This document shows, one piece after another, positions 1-8,150 of a stretch of DNA of 64,000 nucleotides. The stretch is from Pararobbsia alpina_A. Its GTDB lineage: Bacteria; Pseudomonadota; Gammaproteobacteria; Burkholderiales; Burkholderiaceae. Numbering within the stretch: the first letter of the stretch is position 1; the number at the start of each line of letters is the position of its first letter. The notes beneath the pieces are model-generated. The model did not search any database. It saw nothing but the letters and a program-made list of their open reading frames with translations, and was not told where the DNA came from. The DNA lies in contig NZ_OZ221287.1 in NCBI RefSeq assembly GCF_965118125.1, positions 2,356,001-2,420,000 of the forward strand, in the 5' to 3' direction. The position numbers were made by a program, and so were the translations under genes.

Positions 1-340
1 GTGATCTTCATTGAATCTCCAGGTGCAGTGTGTATCCGGTTCGCGTACGCGCAAGCCGGGCCGGGTGGTGGCTGGCGCGGCGCGATCCGTTGGGTTCATC
101 CGTTGCCGCTGGCACGTCGATGCCTGATCGCCGTGCCATGGGGTGCACATCATACTGAGCAAGAGCCGCGAAGCTAAATACGCCTTGCTTATGTCCTTAT
201 GTTCTTATGCCACGCTTGATGCAAGTACAGACGCATGCAGGTATGCACGGGCTTGTTTGTATTGACGGAATCTCGCGCAAACCCGCGCAGACCTGCATCA
301 GCCAAAGAACGGTCGAACGGCCGAACGATCCCGGGCAAGC
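1..340. other. Leading stretch with no recognisable gene
   Basis: Plus-strand frame 1 is open from base 1 to a TAA at 175-177, so the C-terminal tail of a gene cut by the window edge cannot be excluded, but the deduced residues match no family I recognise. No hairpin with a T-run is visible downstream of pyrD, which ends at 341 on the other strand. Confidence 0.4.
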
Positions 341-1363
341 TCAGGCCAGCGCACGCGCGCATTCACGTACCAGCGCCGGGCCGCGATAGATCAGCCCCGT
401 ATAGAGCTGGACCAGCGCTGCACCGGCGTCGAGCTTCTGTCTGGCGTCGTCTCCCGACAGGATGCCACCAACCCCGATAATCGGCACATCATTGCCGAAC
501 TTCGCGTGGAGCTTGCGGATCACTTCGTTCGACGCGTCGAAGACCGGGCGCCCGGACAGGCCACCCGTCTCCTCAGCGTGCGGAAGACCGGTGACGGCGG
601 TGCGCGACAGCGTCGTATTCGTTGCAATCACGCCTTCGATGCCGTGGCGCAGGACCGTCGCGGCGATATCGTCGATCTGGGCATCGTCGAGATCCGGGGC
701 GATCTTGAGCACGAGCGGCACGTGCTTCGCATGAAGGTCGTCGAGGCGCTTCTGCTTGTCCTTGAGCGCGGCGAGGAGGGCGTCGAGTTCTCCGGCGCCT
801 TGCAGCTGACGCAGGTTTTTGGTGTTCGGCGACGAGATGTTGATCGTCACGTAGCTGGCGAACGGGTAAACACGCTCGAGGCAGAACAGATAGTCGTCGG
901 CGGCGCGCTCGATCGGGGTGTCGGCATTCTTGCCGATGTTGAGCCCGAGAATGCCCTTGTAGTTGGCTGCCTGCACGTTGCTGACGAACTGTTCGACGCC
1001 GCCGTTATTGAAGCCGAGACGGTTGATCAGTGCCTGTGCCTGAGGCAGACGGAACATGCGAGGCTTCGGATTGCCCGGCTGCGCGCGCGGCGTGACCGTG
1101 CCGACCTCGATAAAGCCGAACCCCAGCGAGGCCAGGCCATCAATGCACGAGCCTTCCTTGTCGAGGCCTGCCGCAAGGCCGACCGCGTTGCGAAACGTCA
1201 GGCCCATGACGGTGCGCGGTGCTTCGACCGGACGCGGCATGACGAGCGAAGCGAGTCCCGTGCGGCCGCTGGCGCGCAGCATCGACAAGGTCAGATGGTG
1301 GGCATCTTCCGCGTCCATGCGGAACAGATGCGGGCGCACAAGCGGGTAAAGGGAGCTGAACAC
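341..1363 (-). CDS. pyrD: Dihydroorotate dehydrogenase (quinone), class 2
   Basis: Oxidises dihydroorotate to orotate with FMN and passes electrons to the quinone pool, the fourth step of pyrimidine synthesis, at the inner face of the cytoplasmic membrane. The 340-residue protein aligns end to end with E. coli PyrD from memory. It has the N-terminal amphipathic quinone-tunnel segment (about 1-30), the GLAAGLDK motif near 62-69, the SLGFGFIEVGTVTP block (79-92), NRLGFNN (114-120), and NISSPN (175-180), whose second Ser (178) is the class 2 catalytic base. The FMN-phosphate glycines GVGGI lie at 297-301. It is the last gene of a reverse-strand run NUDIX-aat-bpt-pyrD; 144 bases separate it from bpt, so it may have its own promoter. 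Confidence 0.97.
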   Translation of the reverse strand: MFSSLYPLVRPHLFRMDAEDAHHLTLSMLRASGRTGLASLVMPRPVEAPRTVMGLTFRNAVGLAAGLDKEGSCIDGLASLGFGFIEVGTVTPRAQPGNPKPRMFRLPQAQALINRLGFNNGGVEQFVSNVQAANYKGILGLNIGKNADTPIERAADDYLFCLERVYPFASYVTINISSPNTKNLRQLQGAGELDALLAALKDKQKRLDDLHAKHVPLVLKIAPDLDDAQIDDIAATVLRHGIEGVIATNTTLSRTAVTGLPHAEETGGLSGRPVFDASNEVIRKLHAKFGNDVPIIGVGGILSGDDARQKLDAGAALVQLYTGLIYRGPALVRECARALA

Positions 1364-1507
1364 AGTGGGGTCGTCAAAACGGAAACCGCGTATTTTAACC
1401 GCGCGGCGACATCAAGGGGATGAGTCAGCGTGCGACGCATCGACTCAGCAGCCTGGCGTTTCCGCGCGAGGCGGCCTCGCTCGACCGTGGTGCCCCGCGG
1501 GAACTGA

Positions 1508-2587
1508 CTAGCGCGGCGTGCCGCGTGTTCCGCCTGCTGGCCCGCGCATCGCCGCGTCCACCGGATCGAGCGCGGTCTGTTCGGGGTCGAGTGGCCTCCA
1601 GCGGCCATCGATGAGCCCTTCGAGCGGCTGGAAATTGGCCTTGTACGCCATCTTCCGGCTCTCACGGATCCAGTATCCGAGGTAGATATACGGCAGGCCC
1701 AGCTGCCGTGCCTGCTCGATCTGCCAGAGGATGTTGTAGGTGCCGTAGCTCGCGCGTTCGACGCTCGGGTCAAAAAACGTATATACCGATGACAGCCCGT
1801 CTCCGAGGATGTCGATCATGCTGATCATGCGCAGCGTGCCGCGTGGACGGCGCTCGCGCGCCCGGGCCGTGACGGTTTCGCCGACTGTCGGATGTGCGTC
1901 CGGCTGCGACGCACGCACCGGGTCCGCGTCGCTTGGGTCGTCGGCCGAGGTGCCGGCTACCTGATAGGCTTGATCCGCTGATTCGTTCGAGCCCGAGGAC
2001 ATCGTGGGGTTGAGCTCGTTCATGAGCGCATCGGTGAGGTCGGGGCGGTCCGCCGCTTGCGCGCTGTCGCGCTGCGTCATCGATTCCGATTCATCGGCGA
2101 GTTCGGGCTCGACCGGCTCACGGAACTCGACAAGCCGGGAGTTGATCCGGCTCTGCAGCAGGAATTGCTCGTATTGGTCACGGCTGTCGCGATCCATGCC
2201 GCCGCCCGCATGACGTACGGATTGGTAGCGCATGTAGAGCGCATAGTGCTCTTCGTCGTAGCGCAGCGGAGACACAGTCGCGACGAGATCGCCATGCTGC
2301 CGGATCGTGCGCTTTTGGGTCCGGTTCGGTACGAACGCCGCAACCGGGACGCGCACGGGCACACAGGCGCGGCAGCCGTCGCAATAGGGGCGATAGGTAA
2401 AGACGCCCGAACGCCGGAAGCCGGCGCGAACCAGTTCTGAATACACATCCGAATTGATCAGATGGCTGGGCGTCGCAACCTGCGAGCGTGCGATACGCCC
2501 GTCCAGATAGCTGCACGGATAGGGCGCCGTCGCATAGAACTGCAATGCAGACAATGGCGACAGCGGTAATTCGTTGGGGTGCGTCAC
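1508..2587 (-). CDS. bpt: Aspartate/glutamate leucyltransferase (Bpt, Ate-like) with acidic insertion
   Basis: Family knowledge: transfers Leu from Leu-tRNA to proteins with N-terminal Asp or Glu, marking them for ClpS/ClpAP; older annotation calls these arginyltransferases. The N-terminal domain shows the conserved YRPYCDGCRACVPVRV block (65-80, cysteines 69, 72, 75), and the C-terminal GNAT-like half has TFFDP, the YLGYWI motif and MAYKANFQP. At 359 residues it is about 80 longer than the usual 240-280. The extra sequence is a Ser/Asp/Glu/Ala-rich low-complexity segment at roughly 160-247, between the two halves. It shares direction with aat, whose stop lies 29 bases upstream, so the two N-degron enzymes are probably co-transcribed. 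Confidence 0.9.
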   Translation of the reverse strand: MTHPNELPLSPLSALQFYATAPYPCSYLDGRIARSQVATPSHLINSDVYSELVRAGFRRSGVFTYRPYCDGCRACVPVRVPVAAFVPNRTQKRTIRQHGDLVATVSPLRYDEEHYALYMRYQSVRHAGGGMDRDSRDQYEQFLLQSRINSRLVEFREPVEPELADESESMTQRDSAQAADRPDLTDALMNELNPTMSSGSNESADQAYQVAGTSADDPSDADPVRASQPDAHPTVGETVTARARERRPRGTLRMISMIDILGDGLSSVYTFFDPSVERASYGTYNILWQIEQARQLGLPYIYLGYWIRESRKMAYKANFQPLEGLIDGRWRPLDPEQTALDPVDAAMRGPAGGTRGTPR

Positions 2588-2616
2588 GCTGCTGGCCTCG
2601 GCAAATGGGCGAACCC

Positions 2617-3366
2617 TTATTGCTCACTCACGGGTTGGAAACCCGGTACGGCTTCGAGCACCGTCTTGTCGAAGCGCCACGGAATCGGTGGCGCATCGAC
2701 CGCGCCGCGCAGATGCGTGATGAAATCGCGTCGTGCGATTTCGAAGGCCCCGAGCGACGCCAGATGCGAGGTGTTCTGCTGGCAGTCTATCATTTGCACT
2801 CCATGCGCACGCAAGTGGCCCACGAGCGCCGCCAGCGCGATCTTCGACGCATCGGTACGTGAGGCGAACATTGACTCGCCAAAAAACATCGTGCCAAGCG
2901 ATACGCCATACAAGCCGCCGACACGCCGGCCCTGGTACCAGGCTTCGACGCTGTGCGCGAGACCCTGCCGATACAGCGCCGAATACGCGGCGATGACTTC
3001 GGGCGTGATCCACGTGCCGTCCTGTCCAATGCGCGGCGCACGTGCGCACGCGCGCATAACCTCGGTAAAGTGGTCGTCGACGCGAATCTCCCACGCCTCA
3101 TCGCGAAGCACATGCCGAAGCGTCTTGGCGAACGACTTGGTCAGACGAAACCGCTCGGGTTGCAACACCATGCGGGGGTCCGGACTCCACCAGAGCACGG
3201 GTTGACCATTCGAATACCACGGAAAAATGCCGCAGCGATACGCGTCGAGCAGGCGCTGCGCACTGAGCTCGCCAGTGGCGGCGAGCAGTCCGGCAGCACC
3301 GCTCGAGGGTCCGAGCGCATGTTCAAGCGGGGGGAACGGATCGTCCGCACGCAGCCAGGGGACCAT
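2617..3366 (-). CDS. aat: Leucyl/phenylalanyl-tRNA--protein transferase
   Basis: Adds Leu or Phe from charged tRNA to proteins with N-terminal Lys or Arg, feeding them to ClpAPS. The 249-residue protein starts MVPWLRADDPFPP, the typical Aat start. It has YRCGIFPWYSNGQPVLWWSPDPRMVL-type residues at 43-68, the VGGLYGVSLGTMFFGESMF core (149-167) and QNTSHLASLGA (197-207). The frame stays open upstream to 3768, but that extension is Arg-rich and overlaps the NUDIX gene, so the ATG at 3364-3366 is chosen. Only 14 bases separate it from the NUDIX stop, which indicates one operon. Confidence 0.95.
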   Translation of the reverse strand: MVPWLRADDPFPPLEHALGPSSGAAGLLAATGELSAQRLLDAYRCGIFPWYSNGQPVLWWSPDPRMVLQPERFRLTKSFAKTLRHVLRDEAWEIRVDDHFTEVMRACARAPRIGQDGTWITPEVIAAYSALYRQGLAHSVEAWYQGRRVGGLYGVSLGTMFFGESMFASRTDASKIALAALVGHLRAHGVQMIDCQQNTSHLASLGAFEIARRDFITHLRGAVDAPPIPWRFDKTVLEAVPGFQPVSEQ

Positions 3367-3380
3367 CGAGCCGCTCCGGA

Positions 3381-3926
3381 TCAGCCGTCGCGCAGCGCGC
3401 GGAAGATATCGCCCGTATGCAGACCGAAATGACCTCCCGCGCGATCCGCGAAGAAAAAGCGCAGCGTCTGGCCCACGGTCGGGAAGGCGATGTCTTCCCA
3501 AGGGATCTCGTCTTCGGAAAACAGACGCACTTCGAGGCTTTCCTCGCCGGCCTCGACGTCGATGTCGAGCAGCCGCGCAAGATAGAACAGGTGCACCTGG
3601 TGCACGTGCGGCACGTTGAGCAATGAGAACAGGCTCTGCACTTCGACGCGCGCGCCGGCTTCCTCGAGTGTCTCGCGCGCCGCGGCATGCGACGTGGTTT
3701 CGCCGAGTTCCATGAACCCTGCAGGCAGGGTCCAGAATCCGTAGCGTGGTTCGATCGCGCGGCGGCACAGCAGCACCTTGTCTTCCCAGACCGGCACGGT
3801 GCCGACGACGTTGCGCGGGTTCTGATAGTGGATCGTGCCACAGTTGTCGCAGACGAAACGTTCGCGATTGTCACCCGGAGGAATGCGCGAGCTCACGGCG
3901 TGGCCGCAGACTGAACAGAATTTCAT
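3381..3926 (-). CDS. NUDIX hydrolase with N-terminal zinc ribbon
   Basis: A likely nucleoside-diphosphate-X pyrophosphohydrolase; substrate not deducible. The 181-residue protein starts MKFCSVCGH and has a four-cysteine zinc ribbon (Cys 4, 7, 26, 29). A full NUDIX box follows from Gly70 to about 92 (G-x5-E-x7-REtLEEaG). The NudC-type SQPWPFPxS sequence that follows the box in NADH pyrophosphatases is absent, so NudC function is unlikely. The longer frame to 3992 has no conserved residues before the zinc ribbon. First gene of the aat-bpt run. Confidence 0.88.
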   Translation of the reverse strand: MKFCSVCGHAVSSRIPPGDNRERFVCDNCGTIHYQNPRNVVGTVPVWEDKVLLCRRAIEPRYGFWTLPAGFMELGETTSHAAARETLEEAGARVEVQSLFSLLNVPHVHQVHLFYLARLLDIDVEAGEESLEVRLFSEDEIPWEDIAFPTVGQTLRFFFADRAGGHFGLHTGDIFRALRDG

Positions 3927-4119
3927 CGAGGACAATGCGCGCCGAACAGGGGGCACTAGATTGGAATGCAGCGAGTTTAGCATTGGCCCCATGCAGTGCT
4001 CTATTCATTGCCCCAGGACATTGCTTATATACGCTGCCCGGACACGTCATCACGCCATCATTGAATCCGCGTACAAAGGGCGTCGGGCAGTGCGATTTGA
4101 TAGCAAGCGAAGAAAGACG

Positions 4120-4148
4120 TTGCGCGGACTCGCAGGGTTCCCTATAAT
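4120..4148 (+). promoter_or_regulatory. Sigma70-type promoter of the tRNA-fMet pair
   Basis: A perfect -10 hexamer TATAAT at 4143-4148 lies 17 bases after TTGCGC (4120-4125), an imperfect -35 box. The first tRNA starts 16 bases after the -10. This fits a strong stable-RNA promoter. Confidence 0.7.
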
Positions 4149-4164
4149 CTCATCTTTCGACGGA

Positions 4165-4241
<77 letters not shown>

Positions 4242-4429
4242 AGCCAGAATTTGATGATGTTGAGCCGGGTCATTGACCACGTTGTACGGTTCACATCGCA
4301 TGAAGTAGCGTCGTGATGCAGGTCATGCGAAGCAGGTTGTCGCAGGGCAATGAGAAAGCAACACATCGCGAGCTTCTAAGCCAGTCGCCGCACGGATCGC
4401 CGACACGATATCGAAAGATTTCATACGGG

Positions 4430-4506
<77 letters not shown>

Positions 4507-4525
4507 ATCCCTCTTTGAGGTTGTT

Positions 4526-4554
4526 AAAAAACCCGGCTCTACGCCGGGTTTTTT
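4526..4554 (+). terminator. Rho-independent terminator after tRNA-fMet copy 2
   Basis: Inverted repeat AACCCGGC...GCCGGGTT with a four-base loop, preceded by A-run and followed by TTTTTT. It is 20 bases after the second tRNA and symmetrical enough to work on both strands, so it may also stop reverse transcription from the lipoprotein gene. Confidence 0.9.
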
Positions 4555-4735
4555 ATTGCCTGTCCAGAACGTGCATGTCGACGCGAATGACGCGCATGAT
4601 TGCGTGCAAAGTGTCGAGCGTTTGACTGTCAACGCGCGCGATGCGCATCAAGGTCTCCGGGTGCAATGCGTATCAAGTTCACCGGATCGGCGCCTGCGGA
4701 TTGAAACCGCGGCTATCCACTTCTCGTTCATCCGG

Positions 4736-5074
4736 CTATTTGCAGCGGATCACCATCGAACGGCTTTTGACATTCGCGGTCGCGATATTGCTCACGCCAC
4801 CCCCTGCCGCAGCGCCATCATCGTTGTCCTTCGAGACGATGTCATAGCCACTCGCGCCACACGCATCTCCGGCGCGCTGATAACACTCGGCCCAACTCGA
4901 GCCGGATCCCGAGCCGCTGCAGTTGACTGCAAACCCGGACTGACCGTCGGGTAAATGCACAAGGTCTGTTGAACTCGTGCTGCAAGCGGTCACGCCGACG
5001 CCGATGAATGCTGCAAACGCCAGCATCGTCATGGTTGAAACACATCGCCAATAACGTATCGCGGGCGCTGTCAT
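4736..5074 (-). CDS. Small predicted lipoprotein of unknown function
   Basis: From the ATG at 5072-5074 the product has 112 residues. A hydrophobic stretch (about 15-29) ends in the lipobox GVTAC, with acylated Cys31. The mature part includes VHLPDGQSGFAVNCSG and SSWAECYQRAGDACG with four cysteines after the lipid Cys, a pattern I have seen in small Burkholderia exported proteins without known function. The frame extends upstream to 5230 without a signal-like sequence, and an alternative start exists at 5032. Localisation is inferred from the lipobox only. Confidence 0.7.
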   Translation of the reverse strand: MTAPAIRYWRCVSTMTMLAFAAFIGVGVTACSTSSTDLVHLPDGQSGFAVNCSGSGSGSSWAECYQRAGDACGASGYDIVSKDNDDGAAAGGGVSNIATANVKSRSMVIRCK

Positions 5075-5385
5075 GTTGCGGAATGACGAAGGCCGATCGT
5101 GCGGCTCATTGTGGTCTGCGCGATTCAATAGACCAGGGTGATCGGCGCGGAGGCTGTGTTCGGAATGCGGCACATGGTTGTGCATCGTCGACCTCGGAAG
5201 TCTGTCAATGGCGACGCAGCGTTGCAGCAATCAACGTGCCTCGACGGAGCAATCGGTGTGCCTTCTGTTGCAGAGTCGTAAGCAGTGGCAACAGGGGTGT
5301 AAGCGCCGGCAACAACCGTTTTAAAGTGCAGCGTCGGGGCGGCCTGGGCACAGCGCCTGCACTGTCAATGGCATCGAGTTAATCG
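5075..5385. other. Divergent spacer without a gene
   Basis: Lies between the reverse lipoprotein gene and the forward DUF3022-like gene and must hold both promoters. I see no convincing -35/-10 pair, repeat or conserved RNA. Overlapping frames here have no recognisable protein features. Confidence 0.4.
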
Positions 5386-5820
5386 GTGTCATACATGCAA
5401 GGAAACCACAACATTCAGATCCAGAATCCGGCACTCCTCGAGCTCGTCGAAGCCGTCGCCGACCTTTTCCCGCAGACATCCGAGGTCCGGGAGGTCGGAG
5501 CGGATGCCGCGCCGGCGCTTTTTATCAGCTGGCGAACGGAAGGCTCGCGCGATCACGCCGGCAATCTCAATTGGGGTGTGCTGTTTCGTTTCGAAGCCGA
5601 CTTGCTCGAGCGATACGGGCAACTCGAGGTTGCACATCGCGAACGCATTCGCGCGTCGCTTCGCGTTCTCGCACAGTCTTTGCAGTTTTCTTATGACGGC
5701 GCCCACTCGCGCTCATTGTTTGTGATCGACGTCCCTCGCACGCTGTTCGACCTTCGCTACAATACAAGGCCGCAAGGTGCTTCCGCGGAGGAAGACGATG
5801 CAGATCGAATTTCCAGATAG
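5386..5820 (+). CDS. DUF3022-like protein of unknown function
   Basis: A 144-residue soluble protein (GTG start at 5386, with GAG seven bases before it; an ATG at 5395 is the alternative). The sequence NPALLELVEAVADLFP followed by an alpha/beta pattern and the segment RRTLFDLRYN-like near the end resembles the small DUF3022 family of Burkholderia from memory. No catalytic motif is visible. Its last codons overlap the start of the following DUF1488 gene by 23 bases, so the two are translationally coupled. Confidence 0.65.
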   Translation: MSYMQGNHNIQIQNPALLELVEAVADLFPQTSEVREVGADAAPALFISWRTEGSRDHAGNLNWGVLFRFEADLLERYGQLEVAHRERIRASLRVLAQSLQFSYDGAHSRSLFVIDVPRTLFDLRYNTRPQGASAEEDDADRISR

Positions 5821-6118
5821 CGAGCCGGCCTACAGCTCGGACAATCTCACGCTGACATTTGCCGCGCACGTCGATGGTCGCATCGTGCCGTGCGCGATAT
5901 CAGTCGAAGCGCTTGAAGATCACTTCGGCGCCCATGCGTGCAATGTCGACGCCTGGCGCCATGCGTTTGTGTCCGGACGCGAAACCATTGAGGAAGCGGC
6001 GCGCCAGCATCTGCGTCTTTCCAATGGCGCTCCCATTTTGCTCAAGAGCGGTCATTTCCCGCCCGGATCGGCGTTTTCGGTATACCGGAAGCCGTCGATT
6101 CATGCGCGTTCAGTCTGA
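5798..6118 (+). CDS. DUF1488 family protein
   Basis: The ATG at 5798 is preceded by a strong GGAGGAAG ribosome site. The 106-residue product begins MQIEFPDSEPAY and contains LTFAAHVDGRIVPCAISVEAL (spread over about 18-38) followed by DHFG. This is the pattern of DUF1488, a short beta-rich family of unknown function common in beta- and gammaproteobacteria. Overlaps the upstream gene by 23 bases. Confidence 0.75.
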   Translation: MQIEFPDSEPAYSSDNLTLTFAAHVDGRIVPCAISVEALEDHFGAHACNVDAWRHAFVSGRETIEEAARQHLRLSNGAPILLKSGHFPPGSAFSVYRKPSIHARSV

Positions 6119-6345
6119 ACGGCGCACGCATCTGCAAAGTGCTCATGCCGGTAAGCGCGTTGGCGCAAACCGGTGTTCAATGAGCCTTGGCAATTTGGTA
6201 ACAAAAAGCATTTCAAAGTTACAACTGCGCATTCGACAATCGGATCGAAATCGCGTGAAGCCTTTGTCTGTAGGGGAGTGCAAGCGACGGCACGGTGCTT
6301 GCTTAGGCATAGGCGATCGACAACAACAGACTTCGGGGGCCCGCC

Positions 6346-6525
6346 ATGGGCGACTTCAATTCTTATGTGTTCTTTGCAATCGCTGCAGGTTTAACGGCCG
6401 CAGCGGTTGTGATCGCAATTGTGTCCGTCGTGAGTCACTTTCGTGAGGCCGGACTCACTCCGCGAACGTCACCCCCTGTTCTCGGCGAGCCCGTGTTGGG
6501 CGAATCGGACGTCGGCGCTGAATAA
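6346..6525 (+). CDS. Small single-pass membrane protein, hypothetical
   Basis: A 59-residue frame from ATG at 6346 to TAA at 6523-6525. The product starts MGDFNSYVFFAIAAG and has one clear hydrophobic helix (about 7-30) followed by a short polar Pro/Gly/Glu tail. A G-rich stretch (GGGGG, 6335-6339) lies seven bases upstream as a possible ribosome site. No family recognised. Confidence 0.5.
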   Translation: MGDFNSYVFFAIAAGLTAAAVVIAIVSVVSHFREAGLTPRTSPPVLGEPVLGESDVGAE

Positions 6526-6612
6526 GCGCTAAGTAAGTGCCAAGTAAGCGTCATGCGGCGGCTGCGATAGGCATCCTGCAATAGCCGTCACGCAATAGCC
6601 ATCAGATCGCGG

Positions 6613-7038
6613 TCAATCTCCCAGATCCGATCCCATGAAGGCGCGCATGAAAATCAATGCGCCCCATCCCCACATCGCATCAATCACAAACTCGAATGCA
6701 ATGCGCGGCAGGATATTGCCGCTTGGCCATTCGCCTCGCAGCGGTCCGATCACGAAAATCGAAATCGCGGTCAGCGCAATGCCGCCGAACACAATCGCAC
6801 CGATCCACGGTGCCGGGCGTGAGGGCGATACGCGAAGCAGCCACGCCATGACGATGGCGATCACGCCATTGATCAATGCGGACATGACGAATCCCGGCAC
6901 GCCGAGCGGCGGTACGGGAGCGAGCGGGTAAGCCGTGTTCACAGTCGCGCCCGCGAGGTGCAGCAGCTCGACCGTTGGCTGCTGGAAAAAGATGACCGCG
7001 AGAAAGCCCGCGAGATAAGGCAGGATGATTCGTTGCAT
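6613..7038 (-). CDS. Multi-pass membrane protein of unknown function
   Basis: From the ATG at 7036-7038 the product has 141 residues. Four hydrophobic helices are visible, starting MQRIILPYLAGFLAVIFF, then VMSALINGVIAIVMAWLL, IGAIVFGGIALTAISIF and FVIDAMWGWGALIFM. The upstream extension to 7131 is Arg-rich and is not taken as coding. No transport or enzyme motif seen. Confidence 0.7.
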   Translation of the reverse strand: MQRIILPYLAGFLAVIFFQQPTVELLHLAGATVNTAYPLAPVPPLGVPGFVMSALINGVIAIVMAWLLRVSPSRPAPWIGAIVFGGIALTAISIFVIGPLRGEWPSGNILPRIAFEFVIDAMWGWGALIFMRAFMGSDLGD

Positions 7039-7298
7039 GACGCTCGGTTCAGGGCGGCGTCGAAGGCGACGACCGTAAGCCAGGGCGCCATTATAGGGGC
7101 GGGCGTGCGTGCACGAGATGCGTGCACGCAACGCAAAGCACGAAATCGCACAACCTAAGCAAAAATCAATCGTTCTAAAAGATCAGGGTGCTCCTTAGAC
7201 TGGCCTCCAATGAAGCGCGCCATGTCCGATGTTTCGTGAAAGGCGTGTGCGCTGCTTGTACGGACCGACGCTGAGAAAGCCACGAGGAAGCCTGCCCG

Positions 7299-7985
7299 AT
7301 GTCTTATGTCGTTACGATTTCCGGAAGTCCTGCCGCACGCTCGCGGAGCACCTATCTGCTGAGCGCCGCCGAAGCTTCGCTGCATGCGCGCGGCATCGCG
7401 ACGCGGCGCATCGAGCCTCGCGACTTGCCGGCGGAGGCCTTGCTTCATGCGGATTTCGGACACCCGGCCATTCGCGAAGCGCTCGAACTTGTCGAACATG
7501 CGCAAGCCGTGGTGATCGCGACGCCGGTCTACAAAGTGGCCTATAGCGGTTTGGTCAAGACCTTCCTGGATCTGCTGCCTCAGACAGGGCTGACGGGCAA
7601 GCTGGTGTTGCCGATCGCGACGGGCGGCAGTCTTGCGCATCTGCTCGCGCTCGACTACGCGCTCAAGCCCGTTCTGTCGTCGCTCGGCGCACGTCACGTA
7701 CTCGCCAATGTATTTGCGACGGACACGGAAGTGCCATCGGGTGAGCGCGGTTACGAGGCCGGACCGCCTGTGGTCGAGCGCCTCACGCAATCGATCGATC
7801 AGCTCGTTCGCGTCTGGTTCGACCAGGTCGAACTCAAGGCACATCGTGAACAACGAAGCCGTGACGATACGTCGCACGCGGCAGCGGTGGCGGCGTATGC
7901 AACGGACAGTCATTCCACGCAGCACGGCGGCGCGGGCCATCGCGAGGTCGTACTGGCGCCGGTGCCTTCCCGATGTCAGGACTGA
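7299..7985 (+). CDS. ssuE: NADPH-dependent FMN reductase of alkanesulfonate system
   Basis: Supplies reduced FMN to SsuD. The 228-residue protein starts MSYVVTISGSPAARSRST, with the flavodoxin-like phosphate loop. It contains VVIATPVYKVAYSGLVKTFLDLLP-type residues around 70-92 and LPIATGGSLAHLLALDYAL around 105-125, both typical of SsuE. The last 40 residues are a His/Ala/Asp-rich extension beyond the roughly 190-residue E. coli protein. It opens the ssuEADCBF cluster. No CysB or Cbl site could be recognised with confidence in the 260 bases upstream. Confidence 0.92.
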   Translation: MSYVVTISGSPAARSRSTYLLSAAEASLHARGIATRRIEPRDLPAEALLHADFGHPAIREALELVEHAQAVVIATPVYKVAYSGLVKTFLDLLPQTGLTGKLVLPIATGGSLAHLLALDYALKPVLSSLGARHVLANVFATDTEVPSGERGYEAGPPVVERLTQSIDQLVRVWFDQVELKAHREQRSRDDTSHAAAVAAYATDSHSTQHGGAGHREVVLAPVPSRCQD

Positions 7986-8150
7986 CGCGTGAGTGAACGT
8001 CGCACCTGACGGCCTGCCCGCGGCGTGATGCGGGTACGCCGTCTGTTTTTTGCACAGACATGTCATAACCACTTCGATCGACGCGCCAGCACCGCGTTGC
8101 GGCGTGCGGCTGCGTCTCGTCCGGACCATCGAATTCAAGAACACACCATC

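Noticed and set aside
2617..3768. Longer aat product of 383 residues
   Set aside because: The extra 134 residues are Arg-rich and overlap the conserved NUDIX domain in another frame; the internal ATG at 3366 gives a normal-length Aat.
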